DNA of 64,000 bases, from contig NZ_CP104578.1 in NCBI RefSeq assembly GCF_036826855.1, forward strand, positions 5,305,501 to 5,369,500, in the 5' to 3' direction. Under the pieces are notes generated by a model. The model ran no database searches and had not been told where the DNA came from. It saw nothing but the letters and a program-made list of their open reading frames with translations. Source of the DNA: Streptomyces sp. SJL17-4 (GTDB lineage: Bacteria; Actinomycetota; Actinomycetes; Streptomycetales; Streptomycetaceae). Positions 44,701 to 52,830 of the stretch are shown here, in pieces (positions within the stretch are counted from its first letter, which is position 1; each line of letters begins with the position of its first letter). Position numbers and translations under genes: made by a program.

Positions 44701-45939
44701 TTGGCACGGAACATCGGCAGCCGCTACACCACCCACCAGATCCTGGGGCGGGGCAGTGCAGGAACGGTGTGGCTCGGCGAGGGGCCCGAGGGTCCCGTCG
44801 CCGTCAAACTGCTGCGCGAGGACCTGGCCTCCGACCAGGAGCTCGTCGGCCGCTTCGTCCAGGAGCGGACCGCCCTGCTCGGCCTCGACCACCCCCGCGT
44901 GGTCAAGGTCCGCGACCTCGTCGTCGACGGCAACGACCTGGCCCTCGTCATGGACCTCGTACGCGGCACCGACCTGCGCACCCGGCTCGACCGGGAACGC
45001 AGGCTCGCCCCCGAGGCGGCCGTCGCGATCGTCGCCGACGTCGCCGACGCCCTCGCGGCCGCGCACGCCGCCGGGATCGTCCACCGGGACGTCAAGCCGG
45101 AGAACATCCTGCTCGACATGGAGGGGCCGCTCGGACCCGGCGGCGCGCACCCGGCCCTCCTCACCGACTTCGGCGTCGCCAAGCTGATCGACACGCCCGG
45201 CCGCACCAAGGCCACCCGGATCATCGGCACCCCCGACTACCTCGCCCCCGAGATCGTCGAGGGCCTCCCGCCCCGGGCCGCCGTCGACATCTACGCCCTC
45301 GCGACCGTCCTGTACGAGCTGCTCGCCGGCTTCACCCCCTTCGGCGGCGGCCACCCCGGCGCCGTGCTGCGCCGCCACGTCACCGAGACCGTCGTCCCGC
45401 TGCCCGGCATCCCCGAGGAGCTGTGGCAGCTGCTCGTGCAGTGCCTGGCCAAGGCCCCGGCCTCCCGGCTGCGTGCCTCCGAGCTCGCCACCCGCCTCAA
45501 GGACGTCCTGCCGCTGCTCAAGGGCATCCCGCCGCTCGACGTGGACGAGCCGGACGCGGAGCCGGCGCCGGAGCCGTACGAGGAGGACACGTACGCGACC
45601 GGTACGGGCGCGGGCGAGCCCGGCCCGCGCCGGGCCGCCGTGCCGCTCGTCCCCGGCGCCTCCGCCGACTCCAACCGCGACACCCACACCTCCATGCGGG
45701 TCCCGGCCCCCGACGAGCTCTCCGGCGGCCCCCTGGGCACGGCCCGCGCCCCGCGCTCCGCCGGGGCCCGCAGACCCGGCTCGGCCCGCCACAAGGCCGA
45801 GGCGGTCCGCAAGCGCCGGATCACCCTCACCATCGCGGCGGTGGTGGTCGCGGGCGCCCTCGGCGCGGGCGGCTACCTGGCGGTCTCCGGGGACGCGGAC
45901 ACCCCGCCGCAGGACTCCAAGCAGTCCTCACTGCCGTAG
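44701..45939 (+). CDS. pkaB: Ser/Thr protein kinase (PkaB-like)
   Basis: The 412-residue kinase starts at TTG 44701 after GGGAG. It has Gly-loop [10 protein letters not shown], Lys36 (VAVKLL), catalytic Asp130 in [16 protein letters not shown] in LTDFGVAKL, and activation-loop Thr residues ([13 protein letters not shown]). A disordered stretch leads to a single membrane helix at about 374-394 and a very short external tail, so it has no sensor domain of its own. The core is closely related to the upstream kinase, suggesting tandem duplication, and the order pkaA-pkaB-prfB is that of S. coelicolor. Confidence 0.88.
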   Translation: MARNIGSRYTTHQILGRGSAGTVWLGEGPEGPVAVKLLREDLASDQELVGRFVQERTALLGLDHPRVVKVRDLVVDGNDLALVMDLVRGTDLRTRLDRERRLAPEAAVAIVADVADALAAAHAAGIVHRDVKPENILLDMEGPLGPGGAHPALLTDFGVAKLIDTPGRTKATRIIGTPDYLAPEIVEGLPPRAAVDIYALATVLYELLAGFTPFGGGHPGAVLRRHVTETVVPLPGIPEELWQLLVQCLAKAPASRLRASELATRLKDVLPLLKGIPPLDVDEPDAEPAPEPYEEDTYATGTGAGEPGPRRAAVPLVPGASADSNRDTHTSMRVPAPDELSGGPLGTARAPRSAGARRPGSARHKAEAVRKRRITLTIAAVVVAGALGAGGYLAVSGDADTPPQDSKQSSLP

Positions 45940-45968
45940 CAGCGGCGGCGAGCCGTTACGCTGGACGC

Positions 45969-47072
45969 GTGGCAGTCGTCGATGTATCCGAAGAGCTGAA
46001 GTCCCTCTCCTCGACCATGGGGTCGATCGAGGCCGTCCTGGACCTCGAGAAGCTGAGGGCCGACATCGCCGTGCTCGAAGAGCAGGCCGCGGCCCCGTCC
46101 CTGTGGGACGACCCGGAGGCGGCGCAGAAGATCACGAGCAAGCTTTCGCACCTGCAGGCCGAGGTCCGCAAGGCCGAGACCCTGCGCGGGCGCATCGACG
46201 ACCTCGCGGTGCTCTTCGAGCTCGCCGAGGAGATGGACGACCCGGACACCCTCGCCGAGGCCGAGACGGAGCTCACCTCCGTCCGCAAGGCCCTCGACGA
46301 GATGGAGGTCCGCACCCTCCTCTCCGGCGAGTACGACGAGCGCGAGGCCCTGGTCAACATCCGCGCCGAGGCCGGTGGCGTCGACGCCTCCGACTTCGCC
46401 GAGCGGCTCCAGCGCATGTACCTGCGCTGGGCGGAGCGACACGGCTACTCGACCGAGATCTACGAGACCTCGTACGCGGAAGAGGCCGGCATCAAGTCGA
46501 CCACCTTCGTGGTGAAGGCGCCGTACGCCTACGGCACGCTCTCCGTCGAGCAGGGCACCCACCGCCTGGTCCGCATCTCGCCCTTCGACAACCAGGGTCG
46601 TCGCCAGACCTCCTTCGCCGGTGTCGAGATCCTGCCGGTCGTCGAGTCCTCCGACCACGTCGAGATCGACGAGTCCGAGCTGCGCGTCGACGTCTACCGC
46701 GCGTCGGGCCCCGGCGGCCAGGGCGTCAACACGACCGACTCGGCCGTGCGCATCACGCACCTGCCGACCGGCATCGTCGTCTCCTGCCAGAACGAGCGCT
46801 CGCAGATCCAGAACAAGGCGAGCGCCATGAACGTCCTCCAGGCCAAGCTCCTCGAGCGTCAGCGCCAGGAGGAGCGGGCCAGGATGGACGCCCTGAAGGA
46901 CAGCGGCAGCTCCTGGGGCAACCAGATGCGCTCGTACGTCCTGCACCCGTACCAGATGGTCAAGGACCTCCGTACGGAGTTCGAGGTCGGCAACCCGCAG
47001 TCCGTCCTGGACGGCGAGATCGACGGCTTCCTGGAGGCGGGCATCCGCTGGCGCAAGCAGCAGGAGAAGTAA
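45969..47072 (+). CDS. prfB: peptide chain release factor 2
   Basis: The 367-residue factor starts at GTG 45969. It carries the stop-codon-reading SPF tripeptide in RISPFDNQ (about 203-205) and the catalytic GGQ at 249-251 in GPGGQGVN. It releases peptides at UGA and UAA, and UGA is the dominant stop codon in this genome. The frame is continuous with no internal TGA, so the +1 programmed frameshift known from E. coli prfB is absent, as usual in actinobacteria. A strong terminator follows. Confidence 0.96.
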   Translation: MAVVDVSEELKSLSSTMGSIEAVLDLEKLRADIAVLEEQAAAPSLWDDPEAAQKITSKLSHLQAEVRKAETLRGRIDDLAVLFELAEEMDDPDTLAEAETELTSVRKALDEMEVRTLLSGEYDEREALVNIRAEAGGVDASDFAERLQRMYLRWAERHGYSTEIYETSYAEEAGIKSTTFVVKAPYAYGTLSVEQGTHRLVRISPFDNQGRRQTSFAGVEILPVVESSDHVEIDESELRVDVYRASGPGGQGVNTTDSAVRITHLPTGIVVSCQNERSQIQNKASAMNVLQAKLLERQRQEERARMDALKDSGSSWGNQMRSYVLHPYQMVKDLRTEFEVGNPQSVLDGEIDGFLEAGIRWRKQQEK

Positions 47073-47092
47073 CCCCGGAACACGGCACGTTC

Positions 47093-47121
47093 GGGCCCCG
47101 CACCGTCATGGTGCGGGGCCC
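47093..47121 (+). terminator. terminator after prfB
   Basis: GGGCCCCGCACC pairs perfectly with GGTGCGGGGCCC around a GTCAT loop, 20 nt after the prfB stop. Confidence 0.88.
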
Positions 47122-47464
47122 GTCGTCGTTCTGGGCGGTGGCCTCCGGCCGGTCAGCGGATTCGCTGGCGCAAGCGGAAACGGGGCCGTCGGGGAGCTTT
47201 GTCGACAAGGGAACTACTGGTGCGGGGCCCGGAGTTCTGGGTTTACGTCACAGTTGCATCGTTGTATGTGGGACACGTCGTGATCTTTCGGGCATCGCAC
47301 GCGCAACGACCTTGACGCTTCATCGGAAACTCGGAAGGGTGGCGTACTGGCATGCGCATTTCTGGGGCGCGTGCGAACGGGGGCGGGCCCAGTAGTGAGC
47401 CGCCTCTGTCGCGTGCCCCGAGCGCTGCCCCATGACGAGATGAGCTACTGGGGGTAGCAGCCAG
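47122..47464. other. intergenic region with promoter of the surface-protein gene
   Basis: No gene is supported in these 343 bases. Around 47215-47345 the sequence is less GC-rich (TTTACGTCACAGTTGCATCG) and probably contains the promoter. GATTCGCTGGCGCAAGCGGAA at 47159 resembles the prfB 3' end ATCCGCTGGCGCAAGCAGCA, perhaps an old partial duplication. Confidence 0.4.
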
Positions 47465-48211
47465 ATGACCAAGCAGATGCGAATCCGTATCGCGCGTGTC
47501 GCCGCCGGTGCGGTGATCGCGGCCGGTGCGTCGCTGACGGCGGCGGGTGCGGCGCAGGCCGTGGGCGCCTTCGGCGAGCCGGACCCGACGCCCACGTGTA
47601 TTCCGGGGACTGCCGGTTGCCCGGACCCGACGACGGATCCGACCACGGACCCGACGACGGACCCGACGACGGATCCGACCACGGACCCGACGACGGACCC
47701 CACGACGGATCCGACCACGGACCCCACGACGGACCCGACCACGGACCCGACGACGGACCCCACGACGGATCCGACCACGGACCCGACGACGGACCCGACC
47801 ACGGACCCGACGACGGACCCCACGACGGATCCGACCACGGACCCGACGACGGACCCGACCACGGACCCCACGACGAACCCGACGACCGCGCCGGAGCCGG
47901 ATGACACGGACGGGCCCGGCCAGACCGAGGCGCCGACCACCCCCGGTGACGACAACACCGACAACGGTGACGCCGGCACCTGCACCGTCGACCTCGACGG
48001 CGCCGAGTGCGTGGACAGCGGCAACAGCAACACCGACACCAACAACGCCGGCTCGCAGCCCGTGCAGCAGGGTCAGGCGAAGGAGGAGCTCGCCGAGACC
48101 GGTGCGGCCGAGACCTCGTTCCTGATCATCGGCGCCGCGACCATGATCGCCGGTGGCATCGGCTTCCGTATGCTGCCGCGTCTCGTCGGCGGGGGCCGCG
48201 CCGCCGTCTGA
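47465..48211 (+). CDS. sortase-anchored TTDP-repeat surface protein
   Basis: The 248-residue protein has a signal peptide (cleavage after AQA near 32) and a stalk of about 21 Thr-Thr-Asp-Pro repeats (residues about 53-140). A small domain with cysteines follows (TCTVDL, ECVDSG), then a sorting signal LAETG at 209-213, a hydrophobic helix and a short basic tail. LAxTG is the motif used by class E sortases of streptomycetes, so it should be covalently linked to the peptidoglycan. The repeat is likely a rigid or glycosylated wall-spanning stalk. GGGGG before the ATG serves as ribosome site. Ligand or role is unknown. Confidence 0.88.
   Translation: MTKQMRIRIARVAAGAVIAAGASLTAAGAAQAVGAFGEPDPTPTCIPGTAGCPDPTTDPTTDPTTDPTTDPTTDPTTDPTTDPTTDPTTDPTTDPTTDPTTDPTTDPTTDPTTDPTTDPTTDPTTDPTTDPTTDPTTNPTTAPEPDDTDGPGQTEAPTTPGDDNTDNGDAGTCTVDLDGAECVDSGNSNTDTNNAGSQPVQQGQAKEELAETGAAETSFLIIGAATMIAGGIGFRMLPRLVGGGRAAV
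47626..47885. repeat. 12-bp tandem repeat coding Thr-Thr-Asp-Pro
   Basis: About 21 units of the 12-mer GACGACGGACCC and close variants (ACCACGGACCCG) run in frame through the surface-protein gene. Larger blocks of 3-4 units recur, showing duplication of groups. Copy number should vary between strains. Confidence 0.92.
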
Positions 48212-48240
48212 TCCGGACGCGCGCGTGGATCCGTACGGCG

Positions 48241-48282
48241 TATGACGTACCGGGTATGACGTACCGGGTATGACGTACAGAG
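48241..48282. repeat. 14-bp tandem repeat, three units, after the surface-protein gene
   Basis: TATGACGTACCGGG occurs at 48241 and 48255, with a third variant copy TATGACGTACAGAG at 48269, directly before the terminator hairpin and outside coding sequence. Confidence 0.82.
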
Positions 48283-48283
48283 C

Positions 48284-48324
48284 ATGAGGAAGGGCCGGGG
48301 AGAAGCTCCCCGGCCCTTCCTCAT
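48284..48324. terminator. strong bidirectional terminator
   Basis: A perfect 18-bp stem (ATGAGGAAGGGCCGGGGA with its complement) and a GAAGC loop separate the surface-protein gene from the converging zinc-ribbon gene. Confidence 0.9.
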
Positions 48325-48356
48325 GGTTCCGGCTCGTGTGGACGCTGTGCGGTCCG

Positions 48357-48542
48357 CTAGACCGTTTGGACCGCCGCGAGCAGGGCGATCGCAGCCAGCA
48401 GGGCGATCGCCAGCGTCAACAGCATCGCGGGCGAGAGACCGCCTTGTGGGGTCAGTCGCTCCCGGTTCGCGCGGCAGACGGGGCAGCGGCCCTCGGCGAC
48501 CGGGGCCGCGCAGTTGGCGCACACCAGTCGGTCGTAGGTCAT
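48357..48542 (-). CDS. tiny zinc-ribbon membrane protein
   Basis: Only 61 residues: an N-terminal zinc ribbon with two CxxC pairs (LVCANCAAPV and GRCPVCRANR) followed by one C-terminal membrane helix (about 40-58, AMLLTLAIALLAAIALLAAV). The start at 48542 is supported by GGAGGAG just upstream. It is divergent from ftsE, with a perfect palindrome in its leader. Such small ribbon-plus-helix proteins may bind partners at the membrane; function is unknown. Confidence 0.78.
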   Translation of the reverse strand: MTYDRLVCANCAAPVAEGRCPVCRANRERLTPQGGLSPAMLLTLAIALLAAIALLAAVQTV

Positions 48543-48580
48543 GCGCTCTCCTCCTCCCGCACTGGGTTTCACACCAGGAC

Positions 48581-48604
48581 AACGTCCGGAGGGGTCCGGA
48601 CGTT
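48581..48604. promoter_or_regulatory. perfect 10-bp inverted repeat between the zinc-ribbon gene and ftsE
   Basis: AACGTCCGGA-GGGG-TCCGGACGTT lies 39-62 nt upstream of the zinc-ribbon start and 174 nt upstream of ftsE. No T run follows on either strand, so an operator or an mRNA leader hairpin is more likely than a terminator. Confidence 0.5.
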
Positions 48605-48777
48605 CCCCCTACCACTCTGCCAGCTCGACGGCGTTTCGGCGCGCCCCACCGGAACGCGACCGTTCCGTCCGCGAGGGCGAAAAGGATAAACGCCGCAAGC
48701 CGGAACCGCGACTGCGCGGGTCTTCCCCGGTCGCGTAAGGTCACGCACACCTACTCCCGGCCGACCGTGGTGCATCC

Positions 48778-49467
48778 GTGATCCGATTCGACAACGTCTC
48801 CAAGTCCTATCCGAAGCAGAACCGCCCCGCGCTCCGGGATGTATCCCTGGAGATCGAGAAGGGGGAGTTCGTCTTCCTCGTCGGTTCGTCCGGCTCCGGA
48901 AAGTCGACTTTCCTGCGGCTGCTCCTTCGTGAGGAGCGCGCCAGCCAAGGCCAGGTGCACGTCCTCGGCAAGGACCTGGCCCGGCTCTCCAACTGGAAGG
49001 TGCCGCACATGCGGCGTCAGCTCGGCACCGTCTTCCAGGACTTCCGCCTCCTTCCCAACAAGACCGTCGCCGAGAACGTGGCCTTCGCCCAGGAGGTCAT
49101 CGGCAAGCCGCGCGGCGAGATCCGCAAGGCCGTGCCGCAGGTGCTCGACCTGGTCGGACTCGGCGGCAAGGAGGACCGGATGCCGGGCGAGCTCTCCGGT
49201 GGTGAGCAGCAGCGCGTCGCCATCGCGCGGGCCTTCGTCAACCGCCCGATGCTGCTGATCGCCGACGAGCCCACCGGCAACCTCGACCCGCAGACCTCGG
49301 TCGGCATCATGAAGCTGCTCGACCGCATCAACAGGACAGGGACCACCGTCGTCATGGCGACCCACGACCAGAACATCGTCGACCAGATGCGCAAGCGCGT
49401 CATCGAGCTGGAGAAGGGCCGTCTCGTCCGCGACCAGGCCCGCGGCGTCTACGGTTACCAGCACTGA
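48778..49467 (+). CDS. ftsE: cell division ATPase FtsE
   Basis: The 229-residue ABC ATPase has Walker [10 protein letters not shown] (36-44), signature LSGGEQQR (about 139-146) and Walker [11 protein letters not shown]. FtsE and the membrane protein FtsX form a complex that controls peptidoglycan hydrolases at the septum and during growth. The start is GTG 48778; no strong ribosome site is visible, so a short or leaderless message is possible. ftsX starts 23 nt after the stop. Confidence 0.96.
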   Translation: MIRFDNVSKSYPKQNRPALRDVSLEIEKGEFVFLVGSSGSGKSTFLRLLLREERASQGQVHVLGKDLARLSNWKVPHMRRQLGTVFQDFRLLPNKTVAENVAFAQEVIGKPRGEIRKAVPQVLDLVGLGGKEDRMPGELSGGEQQRVAIARAFVNRPMLLIADEPTGNLDPQTSVGIMKLLDRINRTGTTVVMATHDQNIVDQMRKRVIELEKGRLVRDQARGVYGYQH

Positions 49468-49490
49468 GCAGGTAGGGGACTCAACACACC

Positions 49491-50408
49491 ATGCGCGCTC
49501 AGTTCGTGCTCTCCGAGATCGGCGTCGGTCTCCGGCGCAATCTCACGATGACGTTCGCCGTCATCGTCTCCGTGGCCCTCTCGCTCGCCCTGTTCGGCGG
49601 CGCGCTGCTCATGCGCGAGCAGGTCAGCACGATGAAGGACTACTGGTACGACAAGGTCAACGTCTCGATCTTCCTCTGCAACAAGGCCGACGCGGCCGCG
49701 GCGGCCAAGTGCGCCAAGGGTGCGGTCACGGCGCAGCAGAAGGAACAGATCGAGGCCGATCTGAAGAAGATGGACATCGTCGAGACCGTCATGCACGAGA
49801 CGGCCGATGAGGCGTTCAAGCACTACAAGGAGCAGTACGGCGACACCGCCATCGCCTCCGTCGTGACGCCGGACCAGATGCAGGAGTCGTTCCGGGTCAA
49901 GCTCAAGGACCCGGAGAAGTACAAGGTGGTCGCCACCGCCTTCGCCGGCCGTGACGGCGTCGAGTCGGTGCAGGACCAGCGGAACATCCTGCAGAACCTC
50001 TTCGACCTGATGAACGGCATGAACATCGCCGCCCTCGGCGTCATGGGGCTGATGCTGGTCATCGCATTGATGCTGATCGTCAACACGGTCCGCGTCTCGG
50101 CCTTCAGCCGCCGCCGCGAGACCGGGATCATGCGGCTCGTCGGCGCGTCCAGCTTCTACATCCAGATGCCGTTCATCATGGAGGCCGCCTTCGCCGGACT
50201 CCTGGGTGGCGCGGTCGCCTGTGTGCTGCTGCTCGTCGGCCGGTACTTCCTCATCGACCACGGCATCGCGCTCGCGGACAAGATGCAGCTGGTCAACTTC
50301 ATCGGCTGGGACGCCGTCCTCGCCAAGCTGCCGCTGGTGATCGCGATCGGGCTGCTGATGCCCGCCGTGGCCGCTTTCATCGCGCTGCGCAAGTACCTGA
50401 AGGTGTGA
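49491..50408 (+). CDS. ftsX: cell division membrane protein FtsX
   Basis: The 305-residue protein has the FtsX layout: a cytoplasmic start, a first helix at about 22-44, a large external domain (about 45-180) with two cysteines (FLCNKADAAAAAKCAKG) that could form a disulfide, then three helices ending in the short tail RKYLKV. The external domain recruits wall hydrolases or their activators; FtsE drives the change. It is co-transcribed with ftsE. Confidence 0.95.
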   Translation: MRAQFVLSEIGVGLRRNLTMTFAVIVSVALSLALFGGALLMREQVSTMKDYWYDKVNVSIFLCNKADAAAAAKCAKGAVTAQQKEQIEADLKKMDIVETVMHETADEAFKHYKEQYGDTAIASVVTPDQMQESFRVKLKDPEKYKVVATAFAGRDGVESVQDQRNILQNLFDLMNGMNIAALGVMGLMLVIALMLIVNTVRVSAFSRRRETGIMRLVGASSFYIQMPFIMEAAFAGLLGGAVACVLLLVGRYFLIDHGIALADKMQLVNFIGWDAVLAKLPLVIAIGLLMPAVAAFIALRKYLKV

Positions 50409-50486
50409 GAAGAGACCACTGAGGGTGAGTGGCGTCGTAGGGGCAAAGCCCGTGCGGCGCCATTGCCTTGTCCTAGAGTGGGCGCC

Positions 50487-51674
50487 ATGCCGGCCGGCAC
50501 CGACCATCTCTGTATCCGGCCCCGCGGAGTGTTCCGTGGGGCCGTTCTGACGTTGGTCTTCGCCGGGGTCCTGGCCACCGCCGCCGCCACCGGCTCGCTG
50601 CCCCGGCAGGAGCCCGCCGCCGGGCGCGCGGAGGCGACCCTGCGCACGGGGGAGGGGGCACGTGACTCCGCGACGGTCGACAGCGCCGCCCTGAACCGGG
50701 CCGCCGCCGACGCGATGGCGGACGGCAAGTCGGGCAAGCAGGCGGCCGAGGAGTTCGTCAGCCGCAGTGGAGACCGCTGGGGCGCGGTGTACGACAAGCG
50801 GGAGTACGCCGAGTTCGAGCAGGCCCTCGACGGCACCTACACCGGCGTGGGGCTCTCCGCCGGCCGGGCCGCCGACGGCAGGGTCCGGGTGACCCGGGTG
50901 CAGAGCGGCGGCCCCGCCGCACGGGCCGGACTCCGGGCCGACGACCGGCTCGTCTCCGTCGACGGCCGCCCGGTCGACGGCCTCTCGGTCTCCGAGGTCG
51001 TCGCCCTCCTGCGCGGCGACGGCGTACTCGGCTCCACCGTGGCCCTCCGGGTCGAGCGCGGCCGCGCCGCCTGGACCGAGACCCTGCACCGGGCCCGGCT
51101 CGCCACGGACCCGGTCTCCGTCCGCCGTCTCGACGACGGGACCCTGCTGATCCGCGTCGCCGCCTTCACCAAGGGCGCGGGCACGCGCGTGCGGGACGCG
51201 GTACGGGCCGCCCCCGCCGGCTCCGGAGTCCTCCTGGACCTGCGGGGCAACGCCGGCGGCCTGGTCGCGGAGGCCGCCACGGCGGCCTCCGCCTTCCTCG
51301 ACGGCGGTCTGGTCGCCACGTACGACGTGGAGGGCGAACAGCGCGCCGTGTACGCGGAGGGCGGCGGCGACACCGGCAGGCCCCTGGTCGCACTGATCGA
51401 CGGCGGCACGATGAGCGCGGCCGAGCTGCTCACCGGCGCCCTCCAGGACCGGGGCCGGGCCGTCACGGTCGGCTCGCGCACCTTCGGCAAGGGTTCGGTC
51501 CAGATGCCGAGCACCCTGCCGGACGGCTCCGTCGCCGAGCTGACCGTCGGCCACTACCGCACCCCGGCCGGGCACGCCGTGGACGGCCGGGGCATCACCC
51601 CCGACCTGACCGCCGGGGAACGGGCGGAAGAACGGGCGAAGACGGTATTGAGTGGCCTCGGAGGGGGCTCGTAG
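50487..51674 (+). CDS. S41-family C-terminal processing protease with PDZ domain
   Basis: The 395-residue protein has an N-terminal membrane or signal segment (about 15-38), a short helical part, a PDZ domain (about 110-190; GVGLSAGRAADGRVRVTRV) and an S41 peptidase domain. Catalytic Ser310 is in GGTMSAAELL and Lys335 in TFGKGSVQ, the expected serine-lysine dyad. It probably works outside the membrane on wall-associated or damaged proteins. The order ftsE-ftsX-ctp-smpB is conserved and suggests an envelope role, perhaps trimming FtsX-dependent hydrolases. Confidence 0.92.
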   Translation: MPAGTDHLCIRPRGVFRGAVLTLVFAGVLATAAATGSLPRQEPAAGRAEATLRTGEGARDSATVDSAALNRAAADAMADGKSGKQAAEEFVSRSGDRWGAVYDKREYAEFEQALDGTYTGVGLSAGRAADGRVRVTRVQSGGPAARAGLRADDRLVSVDGRPVDGLSVSEVVALLRGDGVLGSTVALRVERGRAAWTETLHRARLATDPVSVRRLDDGTLLIRVAAFTKGAGTRVRDAVRAAPAGSGVLLDLRGNAGGLVAEAATAASAFLDGGLVATYDVEGEQRAVYAEGGGDTGRPLVALIDGGTMSAAELLTGALQDRGRAVTVGSRTFGKGSVQMPSTLPDGSVAELTVGHYRTPAGHAVDGRGITPDLTAGERAEERAKTVLSGLGGGS

Positions 51675-51692
51675 TGCGAAAATGAGCGCACT

Positions 51693-52232
51693 ATGGCAAA
51701 GGGACTCGTGAACGTGCAGGGCAAGCCTGCGAAGAAGAACCAGGACAAGGCGCCCGAGCGCAAGATCATCGCGCAGAACAAGAAGGCGCGCCACGACTAC
51801 CACATCGTCGACACGTACGAGTGCGGTGTGGTGCTCATGGGCACCGAGGTGAAGTCGCTGCGGATGGGCCGCGCCTCGCTGGTCGACGGCTTCGTGCAGA
51901 TCGACAACCATGAGGCGTGGCTCCACAACATCCATGTGCCCGAGTACATGCAGGGCAGCTGGACCAACCACTCGGCGAAGCGGAAGCGCAAGCTGCTGCT
52001 GCACCGCGAGGAGATCGACAAGCTGGAGTCGAAGTCGCAGGAGACGGGTCACACGATCGTGCCCCTCGCGCTGTACTTCCTGAACGGCCGGGTCAAGGTC
52101 GAGATCGCGCTCGCCAAGGGCAAGAAGGAGTTCGACAAGCGTCAGACCCTGCGCGAGAAGCAGGACACCCGCGAGACGAACCGGGCCATCGCGGCGGCCA
52201 AGCGCAAGCAGCGGGCGGCCCAGGCCGCCTAG
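51693..52232 (+). CDS. smpB: tmRNA-binding protein SmpB
   Basis: The 179-residue basic protein has an extra Lys/Gln-rich N-terminus of about 20 residues, then the SmpB barrel ([48 protein letters not shown]) and the basic C-terminal tail that enters the mRNA channel. It delivers tmRNA to stalled ribosomes. The gene lies directly upstream of ssrA, the classic arrangement of the rescue system. Confidence 0.96.
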   Translation: MAKGLVNVQGKPAKKNQDKAPERKIIAQNKKARHDYHIVDTYECGVVLMGTEVKSLRMGRASLVDGFVQIDNHEAWLHNIHVPEYMQGSWTNHSAKRKRKLLLHREEIDKLESKSQETGHTIVPLALYFLNGRVKVEIALAKGKKEFDKRQTLREKQDTRETNRAIAAAKRKQRAAQAA

Positions 52233-52281
52233 CCACCACGGCGCTGCCCGGCAGGGCGGCGCGGTCGCGGGTAATACGCTG

Positions 52282-52309
52282 GCGACAGCGCCCGTCGGTC
52301 ACGTACGAT
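52282..52309 (+). promoter_or_regulatory. candidate promoter of ssrA
   Basis: GCGACA and TACGAT are 16 nt apart, resembling a principal sigma factor promoter. The -10 box ends 47 nt before the mature tmRNA 5' end, leaving a short leader for RNase P removal. Confidence 0.4.
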
Positions 52310-52356
52310 GGGCCGTGCCTGCCCCGCAGGGGGTGCGCACTTTGAAAAATCAACAT

Positions 52357-52748
52357 GGGGATGATCGGTTTCGACAGCGGATACCGATGCAGGGGAAGCG
52401 TGTCGAGGAAGCGGCAATGATCTCGTTAACCATATGTCGCAACCAATAATCGCCAACTCCAAGAGCGATAACTCCCGCTTCGCCCTCGCTGCCTAATTTT
52501 AGGTAACGACAAGAAGCCTCTGTGAGGAGCGTCAGCCCGGGGGTGGTCCCGACCCGGATCCTGGCGTCATTTAGGGATCTAAACTTCTCACCCCGGTCAC
52601 GGGGGTGAGAAGGAAATCAAACAGTGACTGAGCCCGTCGGAGACTTGTCCGTGTGATCTCCGGGGCTGAGAAACTCGTAGCGGACTGCGCACGGAGAAGC
52701 CCTGTTTCCGTACCGTTGGACGCGGGTTCGATTCCCGCCATCTCCACC
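52357..52748 (+). ncRNA. ssrA: transfer-messenger RNA (tmRNA)
   Basis: The 5' end GGGGATGATCGGTTTCGAC and the 3' end GGTTCGATTCCCGCCATCTCCACC form the tRNA-like half, with the 7-bp acceptor stem GGGGATG/CATCTCC. The tag frame runs from GCC at 52452 to TAA at 52494-52496 and reads Ala-Asn-Ser-Lys-Ser-Asp-Asn-Ser-Arg-Phe-Ala-Leu-Ala-Ala. This 14-residue tag ends in the usual protease signal. Genomic sequence after the discriminator A is CCG, so the final A of CCA must be added after transcription. Confidence 0.96.
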
Positions 52749-52795
52749 GAGCGTCCGGGAGGCCTGGCCCCTCGGACACCTCATCCCATGTGGGC

Positions 52796-52829
52796 GAAGG
52801 CCCGGCAGTCATCAGACTGCCGGGCCTTC
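52796..52829. terminator. bidirectional terminator after ssrA
   Basis: A perfect 15-bp stem GAAGGCCCGGCAGTC with its complement and an ATCA loop lies between ssrA and the converging MFS gene. Confidence 0.88.
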
Positions 52830-52830
52830 G

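Noticed and set aside
38173..45939. A complete type VII secretion locus around the FHA-FtsK ATPase
   Set aside because: No WXG100 proteins, EccB/EccD/EccE membrane parts or mycosin are encoded nearby, so only the ATPase resembles that system.
45969..46100. Programmed +1 frameshift in prfB
   Set aside because: The reading frame is continuous with no internal TGA near codon 25, so no frameshift is needed.
47596..47904. Alternative frames through the TTDP repeat giving DGPDHGPD or RPRTRRRT repeats
   Set aside because: They arise because a 12-bp repeat stays open in every frame. Only the frame with signal peptide and LAETG makes sense.
47626..48282. CRISPR array
   Set aside because: Repeats here are contiguous or coding and lack unique spacers of constant length. 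No cas genes occur in the window.
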